Assembly (NCBI GenBank): GCA_040391535.1 | Contig: JBEBXQ010000056.1 | Span: 1-27,892 of the forward strand | From: JBEBXQ01 sp040391535 | GTDB lineage: Bacteria > Bacteroidota > Bacteroidia > Cytophagales > Spirosomataceae | DNA length: 27,892 nt | Direction of reading: 5' to 3' | Shown: positions 6,966 through 14,466 of the stretch, in pieces | How positions within the stretch are numbered: position 1 is the stretch's first letter | Layout of the letters: every line of letters starts with the position of its first letter | Notes under the pieces: generated by a model | Databases searched by the model: none | What the model saw: only the letters and a program-made list of their open reading frames with translations | Told to the model about the DNA's origin: nothing | Position numbers and translations under genes: made by a program

Positions 6966-7310
6966 ATGGAGCATCTGAAAGTTGTTTTTCAACTGAGTAC
7001 TGAAAATGAGAAACTACAGAAAAATACTCTCAGGCAGATTCAGCATGTGCTGAATGATTTACCCGGCATCTGTATTGAACTGGTGGTGCATGGAGACGGA
7101 GCTGCTTTACTTTTAAAAAGTTCGGTTTATAGCGATGTTCTTGCCGGATTATATGACTGCGGCGTAAGGTTTTTGCTGTGCAGCAATACAATGAAAAGCA
7201 AAAATATCGGGAATGAAGACCTCTTGCCGGTGGTGAAGGTTATTTCGTCCGGGGTTGCTTATCTTATTCTGAAACAAGCGGAGGGATGGTCTTATATCAA
7301 AGGAGGATAA
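6966..7310 (+). CDS. DsrE/DsrF-like family protein
   Basis: A 114-residue protein from ATG 6966. It opens LKVVFQLSTENEKLQKNTLRQIQ, then shows CIELVVHGDGAALLLK, then VRFLLCSNTMKSKNI and DLLPVVKVISSGVAYLILKQ, ending EGWSYIKGG; this is the standard pattern of small stand-alone DsrE-family proteins. The Cys in the LLCSNTM segment matches the position of the conserved Cys that carries sulfur in some DsrE relatives. Its role is unknown, possibly linked to sulfur transfer or thiol chemistry. Single-gene unit that ends in a strong hairpin shared with the convergent helicase. Confidence 0.9.
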   Translation: MEHLKVVFQLSTENEKLQKNTLRQIQHVLNDLPGICIELVVHGDGAALLLKSSVYSDVLAGLYDCGVRFLLCSNTMKSKNIGNEDLLPVVKVISSGVAYLILKQAEGWSYIKGG

Positions 7311-7321
7311 ACGAAGGGGAG

Positions 7322-7354
7322 GACAGAGGCTTGTCTGATCACATAGCCTCTGTC
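7322..7354. terminator. Hairpin terminator between the DsrE gene and the helicase
   Basis: GACAGAGGCT (7322-7331) and AGCCTCTGTC (7345-7354) form a perfect 10-bp stem with a 13-nt loop. On the plus strand it is followed by GCCGG and a T-rich run (TTTATTTTTT). It lies between two convergent genes and probably stops transcription from both sides. Confidence 0.85.
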
Positions 7355-7361
7355 TGCCGGT

Positions 7362-8732
7362 TTATTTTTTAGGACGCTTTGAACGATATTCAGAACGCTC
7401 TGATTTGTGGTCCGCACCGCCTGAAAACGATCGGTTTGCAGAGGACGTAAAATCATGATGAACATGCACTTTTGCCGTTGAATTTTCAAGGTTGCCACGT
7501 TGTTCCGGTCTGCGGAAGGAACGGGACGCCTGTCTTCCGCCGGATCGGTGATTGTTTCCGCCGCCGCCCGAAGCAGATGCATAACTTTTCTGCCGGATCT
7601 CAATGGCATAGGGATGATCCGTAATTACCTCAATATCCAGACGGATTGTTTTTTCAATATCCCTGAGAAATTCATATTCATCATTGTCGCAGAAAGAAAG
7701 TGCTGTGCCGTCTTTTCCTGCTCTTCCGGTACGCCCGATACGGTGTACATACGATTCTGGTATATTAGGCAGATCATAATTGATCACAAATGCCAGATCG
7801 TCAATATCAATACCACGGGCAGCAATATCGGTAGCAACGAGTGCCCTGATTTTCTTATCTTTAAAGCCTGACAACGCTTTTTGCCGGGCTCCCTGTGACT
7901 TGTTTCCGTGGATGGCTTCGGCTGTAATGCCGTTTTTTGAAAGATCTTTGGCAATTTTATCAGCACCGTATTTTGTACGGGAAAAAATAAGTGCCCGTCC
8001 TATATTCTGTTCTTTCAGGACATGCAGTAACAATTGCTTTTTATCATTTTTTTCTACGAAATAAACCGACTGATTGATTTTTTCGGCGGTTGTAGACTCC
8101 GGTGTTACCTCAATTTTTACAGGATTACGGAGAATTCTGTCGGCCAGTTTCTGAATTTCCGGTGGCATGGTAGCGGAGAAAAACAGCGTTTGGCGTTCTT
8201 CCGGCAGTAATGCGACGATTTTCCTGACGTCATGTATGAAACCCATATCAAGCATTCTGTCGGCTTCGTCCAGTACAAAAAACTCAAGGTCTTTTAATGA
8301 AATAAACCTTTGATTGTAAAGATCAAGCAATCTGCCCGGAGTGGCGATCAGTACGTCCACACCCCTGCGCAGCGCATCTTTCTGAGGTTGCGCACCAACC
8401 CCGCCAAAAATAACAAGGCTTCGTATAGGAAGCTCCTGGGCATATCGCGTGAAATTCTCTTCAATCTGAATGGCCAGCTCGCGTGTTGGCGTAAGTACAA
8501 GTACTCTTATAGCCTTATGAGGCGATTTACCCTTTGACGTACTCAGCAGTTGTAACATCGGAATCGCAAAGGCAGCAGTTTTACCTGTACCCGTCTGGGC
8601 ACAGCCTAACACATCTTTTTTATCTAATATTACCGGAATGGCTTGTTCCTGAATCGGAGTAGGTGTGGTGTATCCTGTAGCGTCTAATGCTTTGAGAATA
8701 GGCGCTATTAAATTTAAGTCTTTAAATTGCAA
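7362..8732 (-). CDS. rhlE: DEAD-box ATP-dependent RNA helicase, RhlE type
   Basis: A 456-residue helicase with all core motifs: Q motif TPTPIQ (23-28), Walker A AQTGTGKT (45-52), PTRELA (82-87), TPGR (131-134), DEAD (155-158), SAT (186-188), RGIDI (306-310) and HRIGRTGRAG (330-339). The C-terminal tail from about residue 385 is rich in Arg, Ser and Gly and would bind RNA, as in RhlE and CsdA-like enzymes that act in ribosome assembly and RNA decay, often in the cold. The start codon is TTG at 8732: homologs typically begin MxFKDLNL, matching MQFKDLNL here, and there is no in-frame ATG nearby. A 6-bp hairpin sits 18 bp upstream. Confidence 0.93.
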   Translation of the reverse strand: MQFKDLNLIAPILKALDATGYTTPTPIQEQAIPVILDKKDVLGCAQTGTGKTAAFAIPMLQLLSTSKGKSPHKAIRVLVLTPTRELAIQIEENFTRYAQELPIRSLVIFGGVGAQPQKDALRRGVDVLIATPGRLLDLYNQRFISLKDLEFFVLDEADRMLDMGFIHDVRKIVALLPEERQTLFFSATMPPEIQKLADRILRNPVKIEVTPESTTAEKINQSVYFVEKNDKKQLLLHVLKEQNIGRALIFSRTKYGADKIAKDLSKNGITAEAIHGNKSQGARQKALSGFKDKKIRALVATDIAARGIDIDDLAFVINYDLPNIPESYVHRIGRTGRAGKDGTALSFCDNDEYEFLRDIEKTIRLDIEVITDHPYAIEIRQKSYASASGGGGNNHRSGGRQASRSFRRPEQRGNLENSTAKVHVHHDFTSSANRSFSGGADHKSERSEYRSKRPKK

Positions 8733-8749
8733 GTTTATGATTGTTAGAG

Positions 8750-8765
8750 GGGAACTCCCGTTCCC
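8750..8765. promoter_or_regulatory. Hairpin in the helicase leader
   Basis: GGGAAC-TCCC-GTTCCC, a perfect 6-bp stem with a 4-nt loop, 17 bp upstream of the TTG start codon. If transcribed, it lies in the 5' leader and could affect translation of the helicase. It is short and may have no function. Confidence 0.4.
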
Positions 8766-8871
8766 GTTTTATTTATACCTATAAAGGTACGGATTTTTTG
8801 GTGATAATTATTTTTTGACAAAAATCAGAAGCGACCTGACCGATGAGGTAACCTTATGATCTGCGGTCGTT

Positions 8872-9444
8872 TCAGGAAATTTCAATCTGGTATTTGTCGA
8901 GCAGACCGGCTACTCCGGTTAACGAAAAGCGTGCCTTTTTCATACGGTTCCGCTCAGGATCAATGGAGTAATGCTGTGCAGTCCTGAAATCGGTCTTTTC
9001 CAGAACCGAATTGACAAAAGTAGTTCCTGAAAGGTCACAGTTGTCAAAGGAGGACTGGCTCAGGTCTGCTTCACTGAAATCGGCTTCCTGGAGCTGGCAA
9101 TTCCTGAAAATGGTTTTTTTGAGTTTGAGCTGGTAAAATGTACTATGAAGTAACAGACATGCCTCAAAGGATACCGAAAGGCCAAACCGGTTGCATTCGT
9201 CTATATGAATGCCTAACATTTTGCATTCTGCAAACTTTACATTTTGAAGCGAAGTATTGGTCAGTTTGACAAGCGACAGGTTGCATCCCGTAAAAGTGCA
9301 GTCCGAAAATCTGATTTCCGAGAGATTGTTTCCGGAAAGGTCACAATTGTTAAAAGTACAGGATTCATATTCTGCTTTTTCCAGGCCGTTAGTCGTAAAG
9401 TCAATGTTATCAAACGTCTGATCTTCGATATAATTCAGTGCCAT
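8872..9444 (-). CDS. Pentapeptide-repeat protein, Qnr-like overall layout
   Basis: A 190-residue protein made of A(D/N)LxF-type pentapeptides, for example CDLSG, CNLSL, ADFSE, ADLSQ and CDLSG, that would form a right-handed quadrilateral beta helix. Residues about 78-110 (MLGIHIDECNRFGLSVSFEACLL) break the regular pattern, and the C-terminal NRMKKARFSLTGVAGLLDKY resembles the dimerising tail of Qnr/MfpA-like proteins, which are usually about 185-220 residues. Qnr proteins protect gyrase from quinolones; many relatives do not, so resistance should not be assumed. It follows the cupin gene after 46 bp and may be cotranscribed with it. Confidence 0.88.
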   Translation of the reverse strand: MALNYIEDQTFDNIDFTTNGLEKAEYESCTFNNCDLSGNNLSEIRFSDCTFTGCNLSLVKLTNTSLQNVKFAECKMLGIHIDECNRFGLSVSFEACLLLHSTFYQLKLKKTIFRNCQLQEADFSEADLSQSSFDNCDLSGTTFVNSVLEKTDFRTAQHYSIDPERNRMKKARFSLTGVAGLLDKYQIEIS

Positions 9445-9490
9445 TTTGGGGTATCATATGCTGAATGGTTCAGCAAACCGTTATTAATAA

Positions 9491-9889
9491 TTATTTGTTT
9501 TCTTCGAACCATCTGACGATAGAAGGCATATTCCGCTCAAATCCGCCGGGAATAAAGAAATTCAACAAACCTGCCGGTGAATTGGTTCTGTTTGCGAAAT
9601 CGTGCAGCGTCTGCGCGGGAATCCTGAGGAATGTTCCTTTTTCTGCTTCCACCCATTGATCCCCGATCCGTATGGAGGGTGTTCCTTCCAGCACATAAAA
9701 AACTTCATCATTCTCCTCATGAAAGTGCGCGCCCGGCCCTTCGGATTGCGGATCAATCCACCATTCCGAAACGCTGTATTTTTCATTGGTTTCCTCTTCA
9801 TCGGCTTTAAAAACCGCCTGCATAGAGCCACAATTGTATTTTCTGCCTTCTCCGTTCCGGAGAATAATAGGTTTTGATTCGTTTCTCAT
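9491..9889 (-). CDS. Cupin-domain protein
   Basis: A single-domain cupin of 132 residues from the ATG at 9889. A TTG 39 bp further upstream would add 13 residues, but those (IISANDTNHHLP) look like leader sequence. Cupin motif 1 is GPGAHFHEENDEVFYVLEG: its two His and a Glu are the usual metal ligands. Motif 2 is FLRIPAQTLHDFAN, with the third His. Residues SVSEWWIDP precede motif 1. The protein ends GGFERNMPSIVRWFEENK. Such small cupins are dioxygenases, isomerases or sensors; the substrate cannot be read from the sequence. It is probably the first gene of a pair with the pentapeptide protein. Confidence 0.88.
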   Translation of the reverse strand: MRNESKPIILRNGEGRKYNCGSMQAVFKADEEETNEKYSVSEWWIDPQSEGPGAHFHEENDEVFYVLEGTPSIRIGDQWVEAEKGTFLRIPAQTLHDFANRTNSPAGLLNFFIPGGFERNMPSIVRWFEENK

Positions 9890-10048
9890 AGGTAAATGAT
9901 GGTTAGTGTCATTTGCTGAAATGATCAAAGGTTCGGTATCAGAGGAGAACGGGACTTTAGGATAATGAATGCCTTGTTTTCCTCCTTTATCTAACGAATA
10001 AAATCATGAATTCTTTCAGATGCGTATCCTGGAAAAGGCAACGTTTTT

Positions 10049-10612
10049 CTACATCAGTTTCGTAATATAATCCCCTTCACGGGTGTCGCCCAGCCGGAAT
10101 ACCATTACTTCTCCAAAACCTACCGGAAACCGGAAGACATTCGTCAGCGGAATATGGAGCAGATAAGCCCAGATACAACGGATCACTCCGGAGTGGGTCA
10201 CCAGAAGTACTTTCTGATGAGGAAGGGTCCGGAGCCGGTTTAAGAACTGACTGACACGGTGGCTGACCTCTGTAAGATTCTCTCCTGACGGTGCCCTGAT
10301 GCTGACAAAATCCTGCATCCACTCCTGAAGTTGCTTCTGGTCTATATCATCCCATTTCATGCCCTCCCAGTCGCCAAAGTTCATTTCCAATAAGGCCGGG
10401 TCATATTCAATGGTCGGATAAGCCAGCTTTTCAGCCAGTAACCTGCAGCGGCTTAACGGACTGCAGTACACTTTTTCAAGGTCGTCAGGTAATTGCTGCC
10501 GGATCTGATCATAAATTGCTTCAAAATCGGCGCCGGTTTCCACGTCACTTTGTCCGTAACAGATCCCTTTTTCTACCGCCACCGGTGTGTGACGTACTAC
10601 ATAAACTTCCAT
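10049..10612 (-). CDS. cobC: Alpha-ribazole-5'-phosphate phosphatase / histidine phosphatase
   Basis: A 187-residue histidine phosphatase from ATG 10612 (MEVYVVRHT). The catalytic Arg7-His8 pair opens the protein; SPLSR (51-55) supplies another phosphate-binding Arg, E76 sits in LLEMNFGDWEG, and THSG (His140) is the second catalytic His. Removing the 5' phosphate from alpha-ribazole phosphate or from cobalamin phosphate is a late step of cobalamin nucleotide-loop assembly. The cobS-cobC context supports this over a phosphoglycerate mutase role. The start overlaps the 3' end of cobS by 16 bp, implying translational coupling; an upstream in-frame ATG would give a longer overlap and a less typical N-terminus. 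Confidence 0.88.
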   Translation of the reverse strand: MEVYVVRHTPVAVEKGICYGQSDVETGADFEAIYDQIRQQLPDDLEKVYCSPLSRCRLLAEKLAYPTIEYDPALLEMNFGDWEGMKWDDIDQKQLQEWMQDFVSIRAPSGENLTEVSHRVSQFLNRLRTLPHQKVLLVTHSGVIRCIWAYLLHIPLTNVFRFPVGFGEVMVFRLGDTREGDYITKLM

Positions 10613-11379
10613 AAAGCGACGAAGGTTAAAAGGCAAAGGCATTCAGCGATCTGTTCAACGGCACCCAGGCAGTCTCCGGTATACCCGTCGATCCAGTGTA
10701 TAAAATATCTTCTCGAAAAATAATACAGAAGCGAGAGCGGTACTATGACGATCAGATAACTGATATGACAGGCCGCCAGGGCTGCCAAAGGTAGCAATCC
10801 TGTTATAAAAGCACCTGCTATTTCTTTCCGGCTATGATGGGTAGCGATAGGCTTCACTTTGCTGGTGGCATCATCACGGGAATAAGCAGTAGTGAAAGAG
10901 ATGGAGATGGCAGTAAGCCGGGACAAAGCATGATAATTGATGAACAACAAAATAATGATCAGCTTTTCGGAAGTATGGCTCAGTAATTCAGCCAGTGCCA
11001 GGTATTTAAGCCCGAACAGAAAAATAAGTGAAACGCTTCCGTAGGTACCGATACGGCTGTCTTTCATGATCTCCAGAATCCGGGCTTTGGTCCAGCCGCC
11101 GCCGAACCCGTCAAAGGCATCGGCAAGCCCGTCTTCATGAAATGCTCCTGTGGCCAGTACTCCGACCATTAACGAAAACAGAATGCCTGTGTAAAAACCA
11201 AAGAGCCAGGTTCCTGCCAGGTAGAAGCAGACTGAAATCAATCCGATGATCCAGCCGATAAGCGGGAAATACCGTGTTGCTTTATTCAGGTCTTCCGGAT
11301 CATAATCCTTGAAAGGAGGACAGGGGAGCCGGGTGTAGAACATTAAAGCAGAGAAAAAATAGCGCAGTTCATTTTTCAT
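10597..11379 (-). CDS. cobS: Adenosylcobinamide-GDP ribazoletransferase (cobalamin synthase)
   Basis: A 260-residue integral membrane enzyme that joins adenosylcobinamide-GDP to alpha-ribazole(-phosphate). The start FFSALMFYTRLPCP is typical; the acidic motif GAFHEDGLADAFDGFGGG (residues 78-95, with Glu82, Asp83, Asp87 and Asp90) is the signature of CobS and probably binds Mg2+. Several hydrophobic segments fill the rest. It begins 3 bp after the cobT stop and its end overlaps cobC, so the three genes are one operon. Confidence 0.95.
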   Translation of the reverse strand: MKNELRYFFSALMFYTRLPCPPFKDYDPEDLNKATRYFPLIGWIIGLISVCFYLAGTWLFGFYTGILFSLMVGVLATGAFHEDGLADAFDGFGGGWTKARILEIMKDSRIGTYGSVSLIFLFGLKYLALAELLSHTSEKLIIILLFINYHALSRLTAISISFTTAYSRDDATSKVKPIATHHSRKEIAGAFITGLLPLAALAACHISYLIVIVPLSLLYYFSRRYFIHWIDGYTGDCLGAVEQIAECLCLLTFVALWKFM

Positions 11380-11382
11380 TGA

Positions 11383-12387
11383 TCAGTCCTTATGGGAAAC
11401 GCCTGCACTATTGAAATCAGCCATTTCGTTAAAATACAGTATTGCGCTTTTCAGAATGGGATAAGCCAGGGCACATCCGGTGCCTTCTCCCAGCCGCATT
11501 CCCAATTGCAGCAGGGGCGTAGCGTTCAGATATTCAAGCAGGAGGCGGTGCCCGTTTTCGTCTGACTGATGACAGAACACGGCATGGGAAACAATGGCAG
11601 GCCGAAGCTTTGTCGCTACAAGCCATGCAGAGGAAGCGATGAAGCCGTCTATCAGAATCATCATGTTCCTGTCAAATGCCTGCAGCATGGCTCCGCACAT
11701 CTGCGCTGTTTCAAATCCGCCAAAGGTTTGCATAACCATGAAAGGATCAGTGAGCGGACCATGGTATTGCTTTGCTTTTTCAAGGATGGCAACCTTCGTA
11801 GCTAACTGTTTGTTTTCTAATCCGGTGCCACGTCCTGTACACTGCTCTACCGGCAATCCGCATAAGCTGCTCATCATAAGTGTGGCTGAGGAAGTATTGC
11901 CTATTCCCATTTCTCCGAACCCGATTACATTACAACCTGTTGCTGCAATCTGATTTACGATTTCCGCGCCTTTTTCAAGACACTGCTGCAGTTGCTGAGA
12001 TGTCATTGCCTGTGATTCCAGAAAGCTTGCCGTGCCCATCCCTGCCTTTGCCTGAACGAGGTGAGGGTGGGGCTCAAAATCAAAATTTACACCTGCATCC
12101 ACAATTTTTAAGCTGATATCATGCTGGCGGCAGAAAACATTTATGGCTGCACCTCCTTGCAGGAAATTCATGACCATCTGACGGGTAACTTCCTGCGGAT
12201 AGGCACTTACACCGCTTTGGGCGATACCATGATCGCCTGCAAAAACCACTACATGAGGATTGATGAGTTCAGGTGATAATGTGTTCTGAATCAGGCCGGC
12301 CTGTATAGCCAGTTTTTCAAGCAAACCCAGCGATCCCGAAGGTTTGGTTTTCTGATCTGTTTTCTGCTGAAGTTGTGTAAGGAGCAT
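11383..12387 (-). CDS. cobT: Nicotinate-nucleotide-dimethylbenzimidazole phosphoribosyltransferase
   Basis: A 334-residue soluble enzyme that transfers phosphoribose from nicotinate mononucleotide to 5,6-dimethylbenzimidazole (or another lower-ligand base), making alpha-ribazole phosphate for CobS. Visible motifs are KPSGSLGLLE at the N-terminus, VFAGDHGIAQSGVSAYPQEV, GFGEMGIGNTSSA and LGEGTGCALAYP, where Glu301 should be the catalytic base. Length is close to the usual 340-356. It heads the cobT-cobS-cobC operon. The 456 bp upstream show no B12-box (GCCACTG) and so no obvious cobalamin riboswitch. A cobU-like gene is not in the window. Confidence 0.96.
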   Translation of the reverse strand: MLLTQLQQKTDQKTKPSGSLGLLEKLAIQAGLIQNTLSPELINPHVVVFAGDHGIAQSGVSAYPQEVTRQMVMNFLQGGAAINVFCRQHDISLKIVDAGVNFDFEPHPHLVQAKAGMGTASFLESQAMTSQQLQQCLEKGAEIVNQIAATGCNVIGFGEMGIGNTSSATLMMSSLCGLPVEQCTGRGTGLENKQLATKVAILEKAKQYHGPLTDPFMVMQTFGGFETAQMCGAMLQAFDRNMMILIDGFIASSAWLVATKLRPAIVSHAVFCHQSDENGHRLLLEYLNATPLLQLGMRLGEGTGCALAYPILKSAILYFNEMADFNSAGVSHKD

Positions 12388-12843
12388 GTAATAATTTTAA
12401 ATGGCAAGTATATTCAGGCAGGGTAGGGTGTTCTGAAATTTTCCAGAGAAACCGTATCCTTTTCACCGCTGTCAATATGTTTTTATGCGCTCAAAGTTCT
12501 GCAAAAAATCCTTTTGTTTCAAAATCTGTTTGCAGGGCAGAACACGGGCACAGTTTAACATATATGAAAGGTCTGACGGTTTGGATAAATCTCTTTCAGT
12601 TAATTAAAATGTGTGAAAAATGTAATAATCAGGCATGAAAATGTAATATATTTACTTGAAAATCAACCAACTTTGTATGTTAGAACGACCAGTGTTCAGG
12701 TGAAAAACCAATGCGGAACCGTGATCGGAGAAATCATGATTCCGCTCTTCATTTTTAATCCGGATCTTCATCAGATTTTCAGGCGACAGCACTGGTCCGG
12801 TTGTCCCACAATAATTAATAAACTCAAAAAAACCATCAAAGCC
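12388..12843. other. Divergent gap between cobT and the small basic gene
   Basis: About 456 bp with no clear gene. It must hold the promoters for the cob operon (minus) and for the Lys-rich gene and GH130 (plus). A TATACTTG box 19 bp before the cobT start is one mismatch from TAnnTTTG, but without a good -33 element. A GTG-started extension of the basic ORF back to 12613 is open but looks non-coding in its N-terminal part. Confidence 0.4.
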
Positions 12844-12963
12844 ATGTCCAAGGACCGATCACTTACAAAAGGAGCCGACAAGAAAGAGGCACAAAAGAGC
12901 CTGAAAGAAAAGCGGGCCGATAAAAAAACCAAAAAAGATCTGAAAAGCAAAAGTTCAGAATAA
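12844..12963 (+). CDS. Very small Lys-rich basic protein
   Basis: A 39-residue protein from ATG 12844: 13 Lys and 2 Arg, with the repeat-like segments KKEAQKSLKEKRADKK and KKTKKDLKSK. The open frame extends upstream to a GTG at 12613 (116 residues), but the extra part has mixed composition, so the ATG start is preferred. Short basic proteins of this style, with a LKEKRA core, occur in Bacteroidota as unnamed hypotheticals; binding to nucleic acid or ribosomes is a plausible but unproven role. It ends 24 bp before the GH130 gene and may share its transcript. Confidence 0.55.
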   Translation: MSKDRSLTKGADKKEAQKSLKEKRADKKTKKDLKSKSSE

Positions 12964-12987
12964 TACAAAACTTCAATCCGGTTTGTA

Positions 12988-14466
12988 ATGTCAGTTACTG
13001 TTCTCAGGAAGAATATTATTTTTCAACCCGATTCCAGTCGGGTAATTGCCCGCTTTTTTGACCATGAGCCTTCAAAAGCGAATCTGATTATAAGCAGAAT
13101 ACTGGATTTATCAGAGAAGGAGCAAAAGGAAGAGCTGAACCATATACTGCGACGCTATGCCAAAAGGCACCGGAATATCCTGAAGATTTTTGAAAGACAT
13201 TTTCAGAGAACAGAACATGTTTTACTGGAAATGGGATTTATTCCACGTGAACTCGGATTGATTAAGAAGCTGCTGATCGGGGCATTTTTTACTATGGAAT
13301 ATTCCATCGAATCGGCAGCTTTTTTTAATCCTTCCATGGTGATTGACCCCGATCAAAGCCGGACAGCTCCTGGAGAAATCCGTGTGATTCTGAGTTTCCG
13401 TGCCACTGGTGAAGGGCACATTTCTTCAATAGTTTTCCGTTCAGCGGTAATTAATCAGGACAACGAGATTGTCGTTGAACCCCCGGGGACGATGCTGGAC
13501 TCTCCCAGCCATATAAGAAACCATATTTATCATAAAAAATCATTTCTGGAAAAGTTAAGTGAACTGGTAGATGTCACTAAAGGGAATACTCGTTTTCTCG
13601 AAGAAAACCTTCCGGATAGCTTCACTTATGAAGAGCTGAAGGTAATGATCGACCAGGCCAGGGCTGACGCGGAAAATGATGCAAACTTCCAGGTATTGCT
13701 GGAAGAGACAAAGTGGCTTGCTTCGTCTCATTATGAAATGGATTTTTCTTTGGATACCGATATTTCCGAACGGGTTATATTTCCTATAAAAGACACAGAG
13801 AAAAACGGTATTGAAGATGCTCGTTTTGTAAGATTCATTACCGACACCGGTGCGGTAATTTATTATGCGACATTTACAGCTTATGATGGGAAAACGACAC
13901 TTCCCAAGTTACTGATGACGGAGGATTTCTATCATTTTAAAGTATTACCTGTACACGGCGAGGTGGTTCGCAATAAGGGTATGGCGTTGTTCCCGAGAAA
14001 AATTAACGGGAAGTATGCCATGTTGTGCCGGATTGACGGCGTTAATAATTATCTCGCATTGTCTGACAATATTAACCGCTGGCGGAGTGCTGTAAAAATT
14101 CAGTCACCCCGGTATCCATGGGAATTTGTGCAGATAGGGAATTGCGGTTCACCTGTCGAAACGGCATCGGGCTGGCTGGTTATTACGCACGGGGTAGGGC
14201 CTATGCGTGAATATGTTTTGGGCGTATCCTTGTTTGATCTTGAAAATCCCTCCCGCGAAATCGGACGATTGAAACAGCCACTGCTTGTTCCTAATCAGAA
14301 AGAGCGGGAGGGATATGTCCCGAATGTTATTTATTCATGCGGTTCTGTTATTCATAACGGCCACCTGATTATTCCGTATGCCATGTCTGATTATGCGTCT
14401 ACGTATGCCGTTGTAAACCTGCAGGAGCTGCTGGACGAGCTGATGGGAGCTTCCTGCCGGATTTAA
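12988..14466 (+). CDS. Glycoside hydrolase family 130 protein (beta-mannoside hydrolase or phosphorylase)
   Basis: A 492-residue protein with a five-bladed beta-propeller core and a helical N-terminal extension. The core contains GIEDARF (274-280), whose Asp277 corresponds to the general-acid Asp of GH130, and KGMALFPRKINGKYAML (330-346), another family hallmark. Residues 1-125 (ending with EYSIESAAFFNPSMV) form the extension seen in the longer GH130 members from Bacteroidota. Known GH130 enzymes act on beta-mannosides such as beta-1,2- and beta-1,4-linked mannose, by phosphorolysis or hydrolysis; the reaction type is not readable with certainty here. There is no signal peptide, so it should be cytoplasmic. 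It converges on a GT4 gene with overlapping stops. Confidence 0.9.
   Translation: MSVTVLRKNIIFQPDSSRVIARFFDHEPSKANLIISRILDLSEKEQKEELNHILRRYAKRHRNILKIFERHFQRTEHVLLEMGFIPRELGLIKKLLIGAFFTMEYSIESAAFFNPSMVIDPDQSRTAPGEIRVILSFRATGEGHISSIVFRSAVINQDNEIVVEPPGTMLDSPSHIRNHIYHKKSFLEKLSELVDVTKGNTRFLEENLPDSFTYEELKVMIDQARADAENDANFQVLLEETKWLASSHYEMDFSLDTDISERVIFPIKDTEKNGIEDARFVRFITDTGAVIYYATFTAYDGKTTLPKLLMTEDFYHFKVLPVHGEVVRNKGMALFPRKINGKYAMLCRIDGVNNYLALSDNINRWRSAVKIQSPRYPWEFVQIGNCGSPVETASGWLVITHGVGPMREYVLGVSLFDLENPSREIGRLKQPLLVPNQKEREGYVPNVIYSCGSVIHNGHLIIPYAMSDYASTYAVVNLQELLDELMGASCRI

Noticed and set aside
8872..9444. Calling the pentapeptide protein a quinolone-resistance gene
   Set aside because: The fold and tail resemble Qnr, but many chromosomal relatives have no effect on quinolones and nothing in the context supports resistance.
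12388..12612. Cobalamin riboswitch upstream of cobT
   Set aside because: No B12 box (GCCACTG or close variant) was found on the coding strand.
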